Under the pieces are notes generated by a model, which was not told the origin of the DNA, searched no databases, and saw only the letters and a list, made by a program, of their open reading frames with translations. Below, piece by piece: positions 47,650 to 60,208 of a DNA stretch of 64,000 nucleotides. Numbering within the stretch: position 1 is the stretch's first letter; every line of letters begins with the position of its first letter. The position numbers were made by a program, and so were the translations under genes. Where the stretch lies: assembly GCA_030762935.1 (NCBI GenBank), contig CM060893.1, positions 11,142,001-11,206,000 of the forward strand. The letters are read 5' to 3'. This DNA comes from Hymenopus coronatus. Taxonomy: Eukaryota > Arthropoda > Insecta > Mantodea > Hymenopodidae.

Positions 47650-48675
47650 TATTATATATTATATACAATATATATTAAGAGACTTAAGTAACAGGGTAAA
47701 GTTTAGAGAAAGGTTAGTTCCCAAAAAGTCAGAAGCTCGGGAATTCTTCATTATAAAGAGCAGTTACGTGAGTTGAATACAAAGAACTTACCAAGTTAGA
47801 CACATGACGCTATTTTCGTGCTTTTTCAGCCAATCAGGAAGGAGTTCAATATTGGAGATTTTAGATATTTAAGCCATGCGCTTACAAGGAATCAGGTTAC
47901 TGTGACATACTGTTGTTGTGATTATTGTTGCTCTTGCAGCTTATTCTGCATGATAGATGCGCAATGCTGTATGCGATACTCTATATACAGTACGTTATAC
48001 ATATGTGAAAGTGCCTAAGTATCTAATTTTATTATGCAAGATATAATTATTGCATGAGTTAATTTGTCGCATAACAGAAAAGTATGCAGTTAATTACCAA
48101 TGACCGTCGACAACAAGAACTGAGCAACAGCAGAAAATTGCAGTAATTATTATTATTTCTAAGTCTTCAAAAATTCTTATGTCGGGAGTCACTCATAGGG
48201 TTAGTGCCTCAACAAGCAACAAAAGAGAATAAAAAACCTTCATTCAGTGGAATAATTTTATTTTTGAGTCTACCTTATGTTAAATACCTTAGTCATTCTT
48301 TCTCCCCCTCAGTGAGTCAAATTTGTGTTCTACATGGATGAGCATAGAGGGCGCACCAGAGAACTACAAAGATTTTACACGCTTGTTTTTAAAGTATTTT
48401 ACTGGCGCTAATTCAGACCAACTCCTGGGTAGACCAAAGTAATGGTGACAAATTTTGCAGGAGAATAACATTTCTCTTTCTGCCACTTCGTTGATGTAAG
48501 TTTGCAATGCACATTGTTTCTTTCCCTTTGAATGAAGTTGAATTGTCATATGAACAATTTGAATGAATCAGTATAGAGTATAATTTCGTTGGTTTGCTCT
48601 AATTATTTGGAGTATTCACTCTCTTTCTTCGGTTTTTCAAGTATCTCGAAAGAATGGAACAGATTTAGACATAAC
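47650..48675. other. No gene recognised
   Basis: A 61-residue minus-strand frame (48549-48364) with a CKICHHYFG segment could be a relic of a zinc-binding domain but has no supporting context. The region lies in the intron of the repeat-bearing gene. Confidence 0.4.
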
Positions 48676-48681
48676 CTAAAG

Positions 48682-49335
48682 CAGTGATGGCCAATTAGTA
48701 ATGCACTGAGGGCCAGAATACGATAAGGACCTTACTTGAGGGCCAAGAAAATTAATAGTATAACTATTTTAAAAATAAAATAACAGTAATGGCAACTTAA
48801 GAGCATATTATTTTTAATATTATTACATGCACAGTGAAGGAACAAGCATTGTTTTTTACTAAGAACAATGAGGTTTGTCAAAAGATTAAAAATCCAGTTC
48901 CAGTTCTGATTTAGGAATCTTTAGAATATGAGATAACATTGAATCAGTTAATCTGTTTCTGGACTTTGATTTCACTAATTTCATAGCAGAGAAGGCAATT
49001 TCATATATGTAAGTACTACCAAATATAGAAGCAAGTTTTAAGGCCCTGTTTCTAAGATGTGGAAAACGTTCCTTTGAAATGAGTTTTCAAAAATCAACGC
49101 TAGTTTCTCTGTTTGAAGAGATGAATCACATTGGAGCTCACATAGTTCTAACTGTAGATCCCCGGGCTGGCACTCTACTTAACATCTCATGGCATTGTTG
49201 AAAAGTTCCATCTGTGATCAAAAGACTTCAAAATCTTGAGATCTACCATAAAAATCTAAAATGAGATCTATGCAGGAAGTTATAAAAAGGAATAAATCAT
49301 ATATTTACTCACAGGCCACCATTTTGCCATCACTG
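48682..49335 (-). mobile_element. hAT element, deleted, ends CAGTGATGGC
   Basis: Ends CAGTGATGGCCAA and inverse CAGTGATGGCAAAATGG. Flanks ACCTAAAG/ACTTAAAA are a degraded 8-bp duplication. The minus strand (about 49075-48890) keeps an open hAT dimerisation region: FGSTYIYEIAFSAMKLVKSK followed by RNRLTDSMLSHILKI. Most of the transposase is deleted. Confidence 0.8.
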
Positions 49336-50034
49336 ACTTAAAAGAATAAAATAAATAGGTTTTCACTTGATGCTCTTACGGCTAGGAAGAACATAGTGGC
49401 CATGTTTGTCAAAGATAATTATTATACTCCCTACATAAACATTCCTTTGGATCATCGGTTAAAGTTGGTTGTGTCATTTCTAGTATGGAGAATGAAGCGA
49501 ATGTTGTAACAAAGTGAAGTGTAACAAACATACACATCTATAGAGCAGCCCTGGTGTCTTTCATAAGACAAATTTTTATTCTGAGAATTCCTAATTTTAA
49601 ATTCAATTTCAGGGCAAAATCACTTCCTTCCGAACATCTTCCTCGTATACACCCATAACCATGAAACTTGCTTTTGTACACTCAGAGCATTATTTTCCTC
49701 AACACATAGTAGACTCAATTGCTGGGAATTGCAGACAGTCATTTTAATCTCAACAAAGCTTTATCACAAACAGTAAGCTCACTCATTTAAACATTGCTTT
49801 TGTAGTGATAGTGAGCGAAGGGGTAAATTTGTTTATAGTTATATTTACAACAATAGCAAAAAAAAAAAGGAGCCCAGTTTTAACACAAACATTCAGTCTA
49901 ATTTGAGAGGTTGTGAATGTAAGTTTAGTTATGTCTTGTGTTGGATGGATGTTCTTAATATAATATGGCTGAGACAAAGAACATACAGTTTTAACACTGA
50001 CTGGGAGGAGCAGTATTGTTTTGTGGAATTCAGA

Positions 50035-50900
50035 AAGTAATGTGTGTAATTTTTACTTTCTCTATATGTACTATGTGCATAGTGTATAGAGAAGGTATTG
50101 CTTTACACTCTAAAATTTGATACCAAGATTTCACCGGAAATATATGTTTTAGGGTCACCTGTATCCAAAAAAATGCATTTTCAGAAAAAGGTCTATGTGT
50201 CTGAACACGATTCAAAAAAGAAAAGTTGGTATTTAAGTTTAGTATCTTCCAGGGATGCAATATGTAGATTGTGAGAAAAATCTCCCCACCTCAAAGTACC
50301 CTTTATATGGAACTTTTTTGGAAAATTTTGATTTTCTCAAAAATGGCTAACGATTTTGATTAAAATTTTGTATATTAAAGATATTTACCTGACTATTCAA
50401 ATGTATATCTTGAATTTTCTGGGAACAGCCTCTGAATACTACTTTATTCTTGATGCATTTTACGGAATTTTGCATAACTGTTAAACTGCAAGAGATGGAC
50501 TTACAGCATAAAAAATGTAGATCACCTTAACACACACAATTTGTTATATACATTTTTCTTTGTGGAGTTGATCGATTTTAGATACTCCTTGTTTTTGGTT
50601 TCAGGTTTAAAAAACATGCTTTTCTCATGCTGGAATTAAACAATTCCTGTCCATACAAACAAAGGAACTTGAGTCACACAGCAACCAACTTTTGACTGTC
50701 ACTTTAACCAATAGTACTCCCTTATTTCGCTTCTACTTACAAGGAAACAAGTAATAAGACTGTTTCTACTAATTTTTTCTCGATTAGTATGAAGAAAATA
50801 GAAGCATAAGGTTTTCAACAGTAATTTGTTGCAGAGATATAGAGAAAGCTATGTGAATGGAACATATCAGATTTTTTGATAAATCATACCCGACACATCC
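50035..50900 (+). repeat. Dispersed repeat family E, copy 3
   Basis: Same orientation as copy 1, about 80% similar by eye, lacking the long dinucleotide array (only GTCTATGTGTCTGAACACG at that site). Confidence 0.8.
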
Positions 50901-51292
50901 CTGTGCATACAAAATATTTTCTCAAGATTCTTAGGGTAAATCAGGTCAGAAGTAGAGAATTTATTCCTCCTATGTAAATGGCTATGTGCTGGACAGGTAA
51001 TAAAAGAAGTTTAAAATCAGCTGCTATTTTTGACTTATGGATTAACAAAAGTTTAAAGTGATATATATCTAATTAGGTATATCCTTACTTTGCCAAGATT
51101 GCCTTACCCATTACTGTTTGTATTACTAGAGTCAAGAGTGCTTGAAATATTTGACAATTTGGATATTACAGTATGTTTTTATTCAAGATATAAGCATGAT
51201 TTAATGGCTTTGAGGGACTTAGGTAGCAGCAACTGGCTCTGGAATATCAGCATGTCTTGCAATGAGTGATTATATGTTTTGTTCTGTTACAG

Positions 51293-51590
51293 CCTCTGGT
51301 GAATGTAACAGATACAGCTGCTACACAGAATGTCAATCAGCTGTTTATGCCTTCAACAAATGAAAATGAAACAGATGACATGATACCACCAGGAGTAGAA
51401 GTAGGTGTCATGCTTATTACAGGCATGACCCCTCTAGAAGTCCTTGAAAAATATGGCGATTTTTCATCTTCTGGATAAGGGGATGGATATTAGTGTCGCA
51501 GAAGATACTATCCCATCTCCACATCTGGCTCATTTCAAAGAACATCTTCCTGTTGTGCCTATTGCTGATGGTTCTTCTGTTGCAAACTGA
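51293..51590 (+). CDS. Probable 3' exon of the repeat-bearing gene, possibly frameshifted
   Basis: The acceptor TTCTGTTACAG ends at 51292. The exon is open in phase 0, matching the donor at 41442, and reads PLVNVTDTAATQNVNQLF... through MIPPGVEVGV and PLEVLEKYGDF to a TAA at 51476-51478. Beyond that stop, the +1 frame is open and protein-like (LLDKGMDISVAED, LAHFKEHLPVVPIADG) up to a TGA at 51588-51590. A one-base difference in the T run at 51460-51464 would connect the two frames. So either the gene carries a frameshift here (pseudogene or consensus error), or the true stop is at 51478 and the following frame is chance. The family was not recognised. The link to 40721-41442 is inferred from phase, strand and order only. 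Confidence 0.5.
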
Positions 51591-52503
51591 CTTAAGAAAT
51601 ATACTCTAGATTGTGCAACAGAAGATGGATGACAAATTTGGTATTCTATACTTTTTTAATCATTTATTGTTCATGTTCCCTTACAGTATATAATACTAAA
51701 TGTTTGTTTTGATTTCATAATATGCTATTGATGTTTGTGTTATCCTCTGAGCATCAAATATAAGGTTGTTACAGTATAAAGTTACCGCTCTTACAGCCTC
51801 TCTCCACTGTGAGGACTGAGAGTCACCAGGATTGTGGTGTCACTAGAGGCAGTTTAAAATTAGTTGTAGTAAATGTTGTAACCGTCTACCTTCAGCTTCC
51901 AAACTGGCAACTATCCTATAACAATGTTCTCCCTTGCCTAAACTCAGCAGCAGGAATTCTTGTGATTTGTTTACATGTTATTAAAGTACCTATAAACGCA
52001 TGAATGTAAGAGCAATACATTTTATTTTTCAAAGAACTTCATACATAAAACTCATAAGTAGTTAGGGTAAGATAATGAGGATGCCACAAATCAATATAGT
52101 AATTGATGGAACATTACTCATTGTAGTTAATGTTTCCATAGTTATGTTGCAAAATTCTGTTATAGCCAATCATAATGAACTTTCACTGCGGAATCATTAA
52201 AGTAAATAAGAGAGATGTCTCATGACATTTATAATGCTGTTTCATGGCATTCTTGATTCCCTATCATAATTGCTATTTATGGGGTTCTTTTAAAGCCATA
52301 TTGTTTCGTTCCAACTTATATGCTGGAGGAACCTTAGTGATATCACATCATGCAAGAAATCAATAGGATTTCTACTGTTGAGGTCAAGCAAGTGAGAAAG
52401 AACATTTTTATAAGAAATACTGCAGAAGGTAAATCTAGCATTTTACTATAAGGGTTTTAGTGGTCTCTGCTACCACTTCGACACACTGTTCTCTCTTGCA
52501 GGT

Positions 52504-53110
52504 ATGAAATAATAGCATTGATTATATACATTTCTTGAATTATTTTTTCCTTAGATCAAAAACATCATTAAATATTTATGAAATGCATTGCTTATATGCA
52601 GTTCTTGGTTATAGTTTCATTAGAACAATATTGTTTACACATTGAGCATTATTAGATGGATTATATACAGTTCTTGATTATGGTTTCCTTTACAATTTAC
52701 ACATTAAACATCTGTGAAATAATTACATTGATTATTGCAGATTTTGGTTATGATTTCCTTACATCAAATAGCATTTAGATATTAAATATGTATGAAATAA
52801 TTACATTGATATATGCAGCTCTTGAATTATGTTTTCTTTAGATAAATAACATTTACATATTAAAGGTGTATGAAAAAATTACATTGATTATATGCAGTTT
52901 TTTAATTATGTATTCCTTAGACCAATAAAATTTACGCATTGAACATGTATGAAATAATTACTTTTATTATATCCAGTTCTTGAATTAGGTTTTACTTAGA
53001 TCAATAACATTTATTAAACCTGTATGAGAAAATACTTTAGTTATTAGCAGTTTTTGAGTTATTATTGCTTCCTAAGATCTATAACATTTATATTGAACAT
53101 ATTCTTTTAG
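52504..53110. repeat. Minisatellite, about 8 units of 78 bp
   Basis: Diverged units share GAAATAATTACATTGATTAT, TGCAGTTCTTGAATTATG, TTCCTTAGATCAATAACATT and ACATTGAACATGTAT. Spacing of the ATTACATTGAT landmark is 78-79 bp over the central copies. AT-rich and non-coding. Confidence 0.85.
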
Positions 53111-53509
53111 GTCTGCATCACTGTTGGTGGCTATGCTTCTCCTCTTTCAGTTATTTTTCTTGTGAATGGTTTCCTTTCCTCCCTCCATCTGGTGCAGTAG
53201 TGTATGATCTCTGGTTATTCTCCATTGCAGGGACAAATAATTGGGTCTTCGGTAAATGTATGTTCGTAGTCTACCATCTCCTGTCAGCATTATTAGTGCT
53301 GGAATAAACCACCCACAGAAATATAGCTTGCTTAGGTATTGCAGATTGGCGAGACCTGATATTTTTATTCAACTACAGTACTGCATACATACTTTTGGCA
53401 AAACAAGTACCAGTAGCATTGTGTCCCAAGATGTCTGGCATGTAGCAAGGGAGATTAGTTGACTTTACCCAGATGTGGTATGCTCAGTTCATCTCTGAAG
53501 ATTATTTCC

Positions 53510-54122
53510 TTAACGTGTTGAAGCCCAAGCTGGAAGCTGTGCTCGAGCAGGCATTTCTAACACTTTTATTGGAATTCAACATGCAGCAAAGATAGATTAT
53601 GATTCATCAGTTATTATTTAGCTGTCTGATTTGTGCTGCTATCTCTCCTCACTTTAGTTAACTATTAGGCAATTTAGGAGAGTTGGTAATATTGGTTGGT
53701 CTTTGGCCAGTCGCACCGTTTTCCTCGAAGGTGGTGATCTGTTATGTTTGGTGTTCTTAAATGTTAATATTTAGCATTTTCCTCCCTTTCTGCAAATTGA
53801 AGATGAAGCTGAAATTCAGGATGCCAAGGTCTGGAAAAGTGCTATTCCTAGGGAGAGATTTTCGAGCGTCCAATAAGTGGATTGTAAGCTGCTATGCAGA
53901 TTTTTTTCAAAGTCATATTTGATACTTGTAAATTTAAAATAAAATATTAATACACAAGTTACGATTTGTTGAGAAATCCTTGAATGCCATACTTTTTAGA
54001 TTGTACAAAGGCAGTTTTGCAGATTTCCTTGATGTACTGTAAATAATAATTCAAAATAGATGTAAAAATCCTGGGTTTCTTGACTGCTCAATTAAAGAAA
54101 TGCTTGGGCTTCAAAGTGTTAA
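53510..54122 (+). mobile_element. TTAA-flanked MITE, copy 4
   Basis: Starts TTAACGTGTTGAAGCCCAAG and ends CTTGGGCTTCAAAGTGTTAA. The body matches copies 1 and 3. Confidence 0.85.
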
Positions 54123-54129
54123 AACCACA

Positions 54130-56175
54130 ACAATAGGTTCAAAACTTAAGGGAAATGTGAGGAATGGTAATTTCATCTGAGCTATTGCAGAGAACCTGTG
54201 TGCACACCTCTGTATTACACAATTGGCTTTAGTAAAGTTCTGGTACACTCTTTTGACGCAGATGATGATGCCTCGAGACAAAATTAGTGTAATGCATTGA
54301 CAATATCAGAGATGCCCTAGCCATCCAAGTCACATTTCTCTGAGTAGCTGTGCGTACAATGCATAAGTGCAACAATATCACCTCCCAAGGAGATATGCAA
54401 CAGGTTGCCCAGTTTATAAGGTCCTTCACCTTGTGTTTCTGCAGAGAACTGACCATTCTTCATGACAGCACTGCTTACTACACAATAAGCCTAAAGTCTG
54501 TAGATGTTACAGAAGATTGCAATACTGGATGTTGTAGTTGCTGCCTTTCTTGCCAAATTCATAACCAGAAATCCATGCACACTCCACATTTATGTCTAAA
54601 GCGTGCAAAGTGTTGAGGCCATCCTCAATATGCTGTATATTGGGGTTGGAGTTGTAGATGCTTTATTTTATTTATTTCTTTTACAGTGTTAAACCCTATG
54701 TTTATTATATAAGGCACTGCAGGCAATGACACATGATTAGGACTTGGATTTTAGGTGCTAAAAACTTAGGAAATATTTCTTTTTTATGCACTAAAAATGT
54801 TAAAAATATGTGAAAACAAATAAAATAATTTTTTTAAAAGAACTTCCCAACAAAACTAGAAGGTTGTCTAAACTTTGCAGATTCACAGCTTAGCATGTAT
54901 CAGTGTATATACTAGCTGGGCTGTGAAGCATAAGTCAGAGGAATTCCTGTTCTTATCTTGTGAGCTCATGTAACTAAGAAAAACAGAAAGTTTATATTTT
55001 CTTCAAACTGTAGGGATACTGTAGCTGACATATCAGCTCTTCCAATAATCATCTCCCTCTCTCCCTTTCTCTGTGCTGACACTGAAGTTTCACAATCTTT
55101 CCATGACAACAAGAATCAGTTAAAGTACGGTATTACTTTAAAAAATATGTGCTTAAAACTGAAGAATTCAAAATTATTACAAAAAACAGACATCAAGGCT
55201 ACTTATTTAGATGATCTGGATTTTATACATCTGTTATTCTGCCATTAGACACACTTTGTAGTTACTTAATAGTCTATTATAAACTTTTGGTGGGCTAAAC
55301 TGCAAACTGCTGTTCCAGTTGGAGAGCTTTAAGCTGCAAAGTATAGCTGAGAGTTTATTTTTGTAAGCAGAGAAGTGAAGCACAGACAAGACATAGCCAA
55401 GGGATCTGTGAAGCTAAAATCTGAATAATTTCAAGAAGTTAAATCCTCGACAATAGAGTGGATTTCAGATCTGGACATGTTAATATTTTCAAGTGCATTG
55501 CCTGTGAAAGTTTTATCTTGCTTATGCTATAGCAAAAGTAAATTGAAACTGCTTTACTTGTCATGTGGATGATTGGACCAATTCCTTGGTTATGTAGTCA
55601 TTCCTTCCTTGTAAAACATATCGTCAAGCTAAGTGTTGCAGCTTAGAGCGCACAACACTGGACTACACATTTAAGTGTAAGCCAAAAATCGCGACAAATA
55701 AAGCAGTTTATCCTGAATTAAATTGTTTCTTCAAATGTTTACACTACAAGAGCAGAATTGTGAGCTTAAGATACAATTATGTTAAGATCTTTATGTCACA
55801 ATAAGTATATATCTAAAACTAATCATGAAATATTAGCTTGTGAATGTTTTCATTACGAAGCTTCACTACAGTGTAACCAACCCTGTTGGAGCTAAAGAAG
55901 TAGACGAGAAATGGAAAAAGGCAGCAAAAATTAGCTCATCAAACAATATTGCATTGTTTAGTTAGTGGTCAAAAGAATTGTAACACAATATTTATAACCA
56001 GTATTGTATATTTACAACATATTTATAATAGTTTAAGCTATTATCAAAGGTTGGTTTTCTGTCTTTCAGCGGCCAGGCTATCATCGCAAGGGAAATGCCC
56101 TCCCTCCCCAAAGGTTCGTTGATATATTGTAACAAGCATCATTATGCTTAAATTTCAACACCAATAGTAAATATA
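54130..56175. other. No gene recognised apart from SINE fragment
   Basis: 54216-54616 has coding-like short frames on both strands, none assignable. 55020-56175 is AT-rich and otherwise featureless to me. Confidence 0.45.
54670..54745 (-). repeat. SINE family D tail fragment
   Basis: ACAGTGTTAAACCC followed by ATAAGGCACTGCAGG matches the tail module. A similar piece (AGTGATTAATGCCCACTTTT then ACTACATATGGCACTGCAG) is at 63060-63105. Confidence 0.45.
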
Positions 56176-56185
56176 GTCTACCAAC

Positions 56186-56744
56186 TAGATATGAGCGAAA
56201 CTATTCAACTTCGTGAATGTTGCTCAGTGATTTGCTCACATAAATGAACCAGATCTTGAGAGTAGATCAGTGGTTCACAAATCTTTTTAAATGCTGGATA
56301 GTGGATATAGAGAGAACTTGAGAAGGGAAAGTGAGTATAAAGGGAAAATAATATATATTTAGAACCAATACAAACTTTTATTCTTGATACAAGTTCACGT
56401 GGAAATAAAAATTAAATTTTTAAAGAAACATTAGAATGTTAATTTTAATGCAAATAATAATTATTATAAAACATCACTTTATCAAATAAAATGAACTGTC
56501 AAATGATGTATAATGTCTGCAGTCAAGCTATGTCCAAATTATTTTGCATAAGCATCATATAAAGTTAAACTATTCTGTTATGATAAACATAATGTTATTG
56601 TTTAATAACATCACCTTTTCACATGGGATAAAAATCTAAAAATCAAATTAAAACTATTTTTTTGTGAAAAATTACATTTACACATAACGCAAATTGTTGT
56701 TAAATCAAATATTTTACTTATTATTGCAAAAAGCTTTAGATAAC

Positions 56745-56776
<32 letters not shown>

Positions 56777-58442
56777 TAGGTGAACCTTTCATTGACCTAA
56801 ATAAAGTGTTTGATACTGTCTATCATTAACTTTTCCTAAAAAAATTAGCAGTCAGGAATAAGAGAAATTGGCTTGAACTGGGTTAATACCTATCTCCTTA
56901 TAGCACAATATGTCAGTCTAAACAATTATTCCAGCCCAATATTAATATTAAAGCAATGAGTTCCACAAGGTACAGTTTTAGGTCCAATTTTATTTCTTAT
57001 ATTTATTAATGATATAGGAAATATAACTATTAGGTAAAATATTTCTATTTGCAGATGATATTTTTCTATTTTATGAAAATAAATCTGAATCGTAGGTAAT
57101 AAAAGATATGCAAAATGACCTTACAACACTACAGACATGGTTCACATATAATAACTTAATCCTTAATGCCAAAAAATTTAAATATATGCTTTTTCATAAA
57201 CCCTGTAGAACAATTACAAATAATGTCAATTAAGATCAAAGATAATGTTATAGAAAGAGTAAACAGATTTACATACTTAGGGCTAACGCTAAACTCATCT
57301 TTGACATGGACCTACCATATTGAACACATTATCAGTAAAACAAACTATTATTCGCATATTGTACAGATTAAAATATCTAGACTTAGATAACAGCTGTAAA
57401 TGAAGTCTTTATTTTGTACCCTTGCACCCTAATTTTCTGTATTTAAATGCACTATGGTCAATAACAATCAAGAGCAGCTAAACTGTTTAGAAATCCTACA
57501 AAAGAGAGCTATTAAAATACTTTATGGTTTTAACATTTTAAAGCCTTCCGTAGAAGTATTTAAGAAAACAAATATACTCTCATTTTCCTATCTCTGTAGA
57601 TATAGTGAATCTTTATTCATGTACAAAACTTAAAATGACCTCCTATGTACTAACTCTGTAATCAAACACAGAAGAGATATTCACTCCTACAAAACTAGAT
57701 CAGCCAATTTCACATGTATAGAATCGGTTAGCTCTACCAAATATGGAATAAAAAATATATTACATAATGCCACCAAAACATACAACAGTCTCCCACTTAA
57801 CATTAAAGAATCCCTTAACTTATCCCAATTTAAAAACAAACTCTTCAAATGCCTACTTGAGCAATACTCTAATTCCTAAAAATTTGACAACAGAAAATCC
57901 CTAGGGTGTTTTTTAAAATATTGTATAAAAAACTCTGTGTGTATGCATATGTATGTGTGTGTAAAATATATATTTATACATTCCTTTCTATATGTGTTAA
58001 TGTGTTTATTTTATTCTCTGTATTTTGCTTACCGCCTCACCAAAGGGCAGTCCCTACCTAGAGCAACATGCTTATTGGGACATTCTATGTAAATAAATAA
58101 AAATAATTTTATCTCTCGTTAACCAGCTCCTTTTTCTGTGTACATGTTTGCCCCGCCTTGGAAAATATTCTCTCATTCAAAGTCGTTTTACTACAACTGA
58201 ATATAAAATAGGATAAGTAATTTGCCTCATTTCCCACCAATCGACTGAATATTGCGATCGAAACATCCTGAGCGACACGTAACTGCCCGTTCCGTACATT
58301 CACGATTGTGGGTGTTTGCAAGTTTGGTTCTCCAATCTACTCATTCCTGATGCGAAGATCCGCGGTTCATTTTTGCCGTTCACCTACTCACTAGACCGAA
58401 CTATTCAAAGGATCAGGTTCGTCCCTGAGCGATCCACCTCTA
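56186..58442 (-). mobile_element. hAT element with 8-bp TSD, interrupted by a LINE
   Basis: Flanked by CTACCAAC at 56178-56185 and 58443-58450. Ends TAGATATGAGCGAAAC and, inverted, TAGAGGTGGATCGCTC are only loosely similar. The minus strand at 58321-58109 encodes an hAT dimerisation fragment ending NERIFSKAGQTCTQKKELV. The coding sequence stops where the LINE 3' end begins (58107). A CAGTGGTTCACAAATCTTTT terminus, typical of another hAT group, is at 56268. Confidence 0.7.
56774..58106 (+). pseudogene. LINE relic with reverse transcriptase and 3' end
   Basis: Broken plus-strand frames give FIDLNKVFDTV, a VPQGxVLGP-like stretch, LFINDI-like, FADDIFLFYENKS (catalytic FADD), LNAKKFKYMLFHK and RVNRFTYLGLTLNSSLTW: the RT order of jockey/CR1-type LINEs. 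The 3' end (TTTTGCTTACCGCCTCACC, AAAGGGCAGTCCC, GCTTATTGGGACA, then AAATAAATAAAAATAA) is shared with 30780-30935. The 5' part, including the endonuclease, is missing. An A29 tract (56745-56773) directly precedes it. It is nested in the hAT element. Confidence 0.8.
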
Positions 58443-58454
58443 CTACCAACATAA

Positions 58455-59830
58455 AATAATTTGTTGTCAAATGCTTACCTCAAGCACACATAAGTAGATG
58501 TCTCCAGTTGGGAAGTATATTAATTTCTCAACGCGTGGAGGCAACCTGCATGTTTTAACAATGCGAGAGAAAGAAAGTCGACGTAATATAAAGAGAGTTA
58601 TCTAAAAATAAATAAATAAAATGAAGTAGATTTCCATGGCTGTTTTAAAAATTATAGTTTGCATTTTTGTAATTGGCGAAAGTATAAAGGGTAGATGTGC
58701 AAAATATAAGTAAATCTCTAACAAAGTAGATATGGTAACACTACTTCACTAAATTCGTACATTTTCATAACACAGTTAAGCTGCTAACTGAAAGCGATTG
58801 CACTATTGAATTATTCACTTCTAACTTCCATATTATTTAATTGCTACTAGTTTTTGGGTTTTAAAAATTGCTTAGATTTTGCCCATTTTTCCATTTTATT
58901 GTTGCTGGGTAGTCGCTAGTTCCGAAAGTATGCAAGTTTTCGATAGATTACATAGTATCATTTTAAAGGCAACGCCGGACTAAGCAGATTGGATTCCATA
59001 ACTTTGTACGCATACATATATAACATTCTAATCTGTAGGTCCTATTGTGAGATTAGACTCAAAGCCCAAACTCTAGGATGTAGAACATGTCAAGAATGAT
59101 ATTTATTCATACTTATAAATAAATTTATTTAAGATTGTTATACAGCATTGTTTCCAGTACGCAAGGATAAGTCTTCTGGCTTCCTTGATCTATTTACTTT
59201 GGTGTTCTGTATGACGTAGAAATACAGTGTGCAGTGAGACCAATAAATATACTGTATTATAACTAAAATATTTTATATTCACTCCATCATTAGTGTTCGT
59301 AGACTCATTTTATGTGTAGTATGATAACATCTCAAGTTGTAGCACACAGCATATCGGTAGATTTGCAGTTTTCTATTTGGGGCTTTATTTTATATTTTGG
59401 ATCATGTTACTTTTACTACCCTCTCTATTTGAGGAATGACATTTCCTGTTTTAAGCCAATCCCATAATACAAATACTGCTCGTGTTAGTATTTAGAGGGC
59501 CACCACTGGAATGCGCGATCTTAATAGGTATCAAAATATATACATTAGCATTTTGTACTTTATTGGAACGAAAAGTATTAGGTATATTCATCTTTAGTAA
59601 TGTTCTTTTTGCTCGTGCGTACACAATCACTGTGTTATAAGGATTGGTGGCGTTTCTGGGATGCGTTTAGTGCCGTAGAAGGTGTATGAAGAGTAGCAAG
59701 AAATTACACTAGATGATAAGCTTACTAGGAACTCGCAACTTGAAAGTATACCCAATAAAGCAAAATGTGCGCTAATGCCCGTAAAACGCTTAATAGACAA
59801 TAATTGGGACTAAAGCATAACATCTACCTC
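58455..59830. other. No gene recognised
   Basis: No repeat family from elsewhere in the window and no credible frames. Confidence 0.5.
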
Positions 59831-60208
59831 TAGCTCTTTGAGGCTGGAGTTAACACCACAAATTACCAATGGAACTCTGGTATGGTGGCATAAGATCTTA
59901 AAGGGGCAAGTTTTTCTCAGGTTCTCCATTTTACCATTTTTATTGCTCTTCATAGTGCTTCTTTATTCCATATATTATCAGTGTCATTGCCTGCAATGCC
60001 TATGTAGTAAAAGAAAAAAAAAATGTACCAAACTAAAGGAAAACTAAATAATCTTCAGAGGTTGGCTAGCTTAGACATATTTGTATAATTTAGTAGCACA
60101 TCTCCCTTTATTTTAGAAACCCTTAGATGTTACCCCACTAGATCTATGCATCCTAGCTTAAATTCATACAGAATCATCCAAGTAGGAATGTGGTGAGAGA
60201 ACTGCTGT

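Noticed and set aside
54216..54616. Possible host coding segment
   Set aside because: Short frames on both strands look faintly protein-like, but no motif, splice site or family could be assigned.
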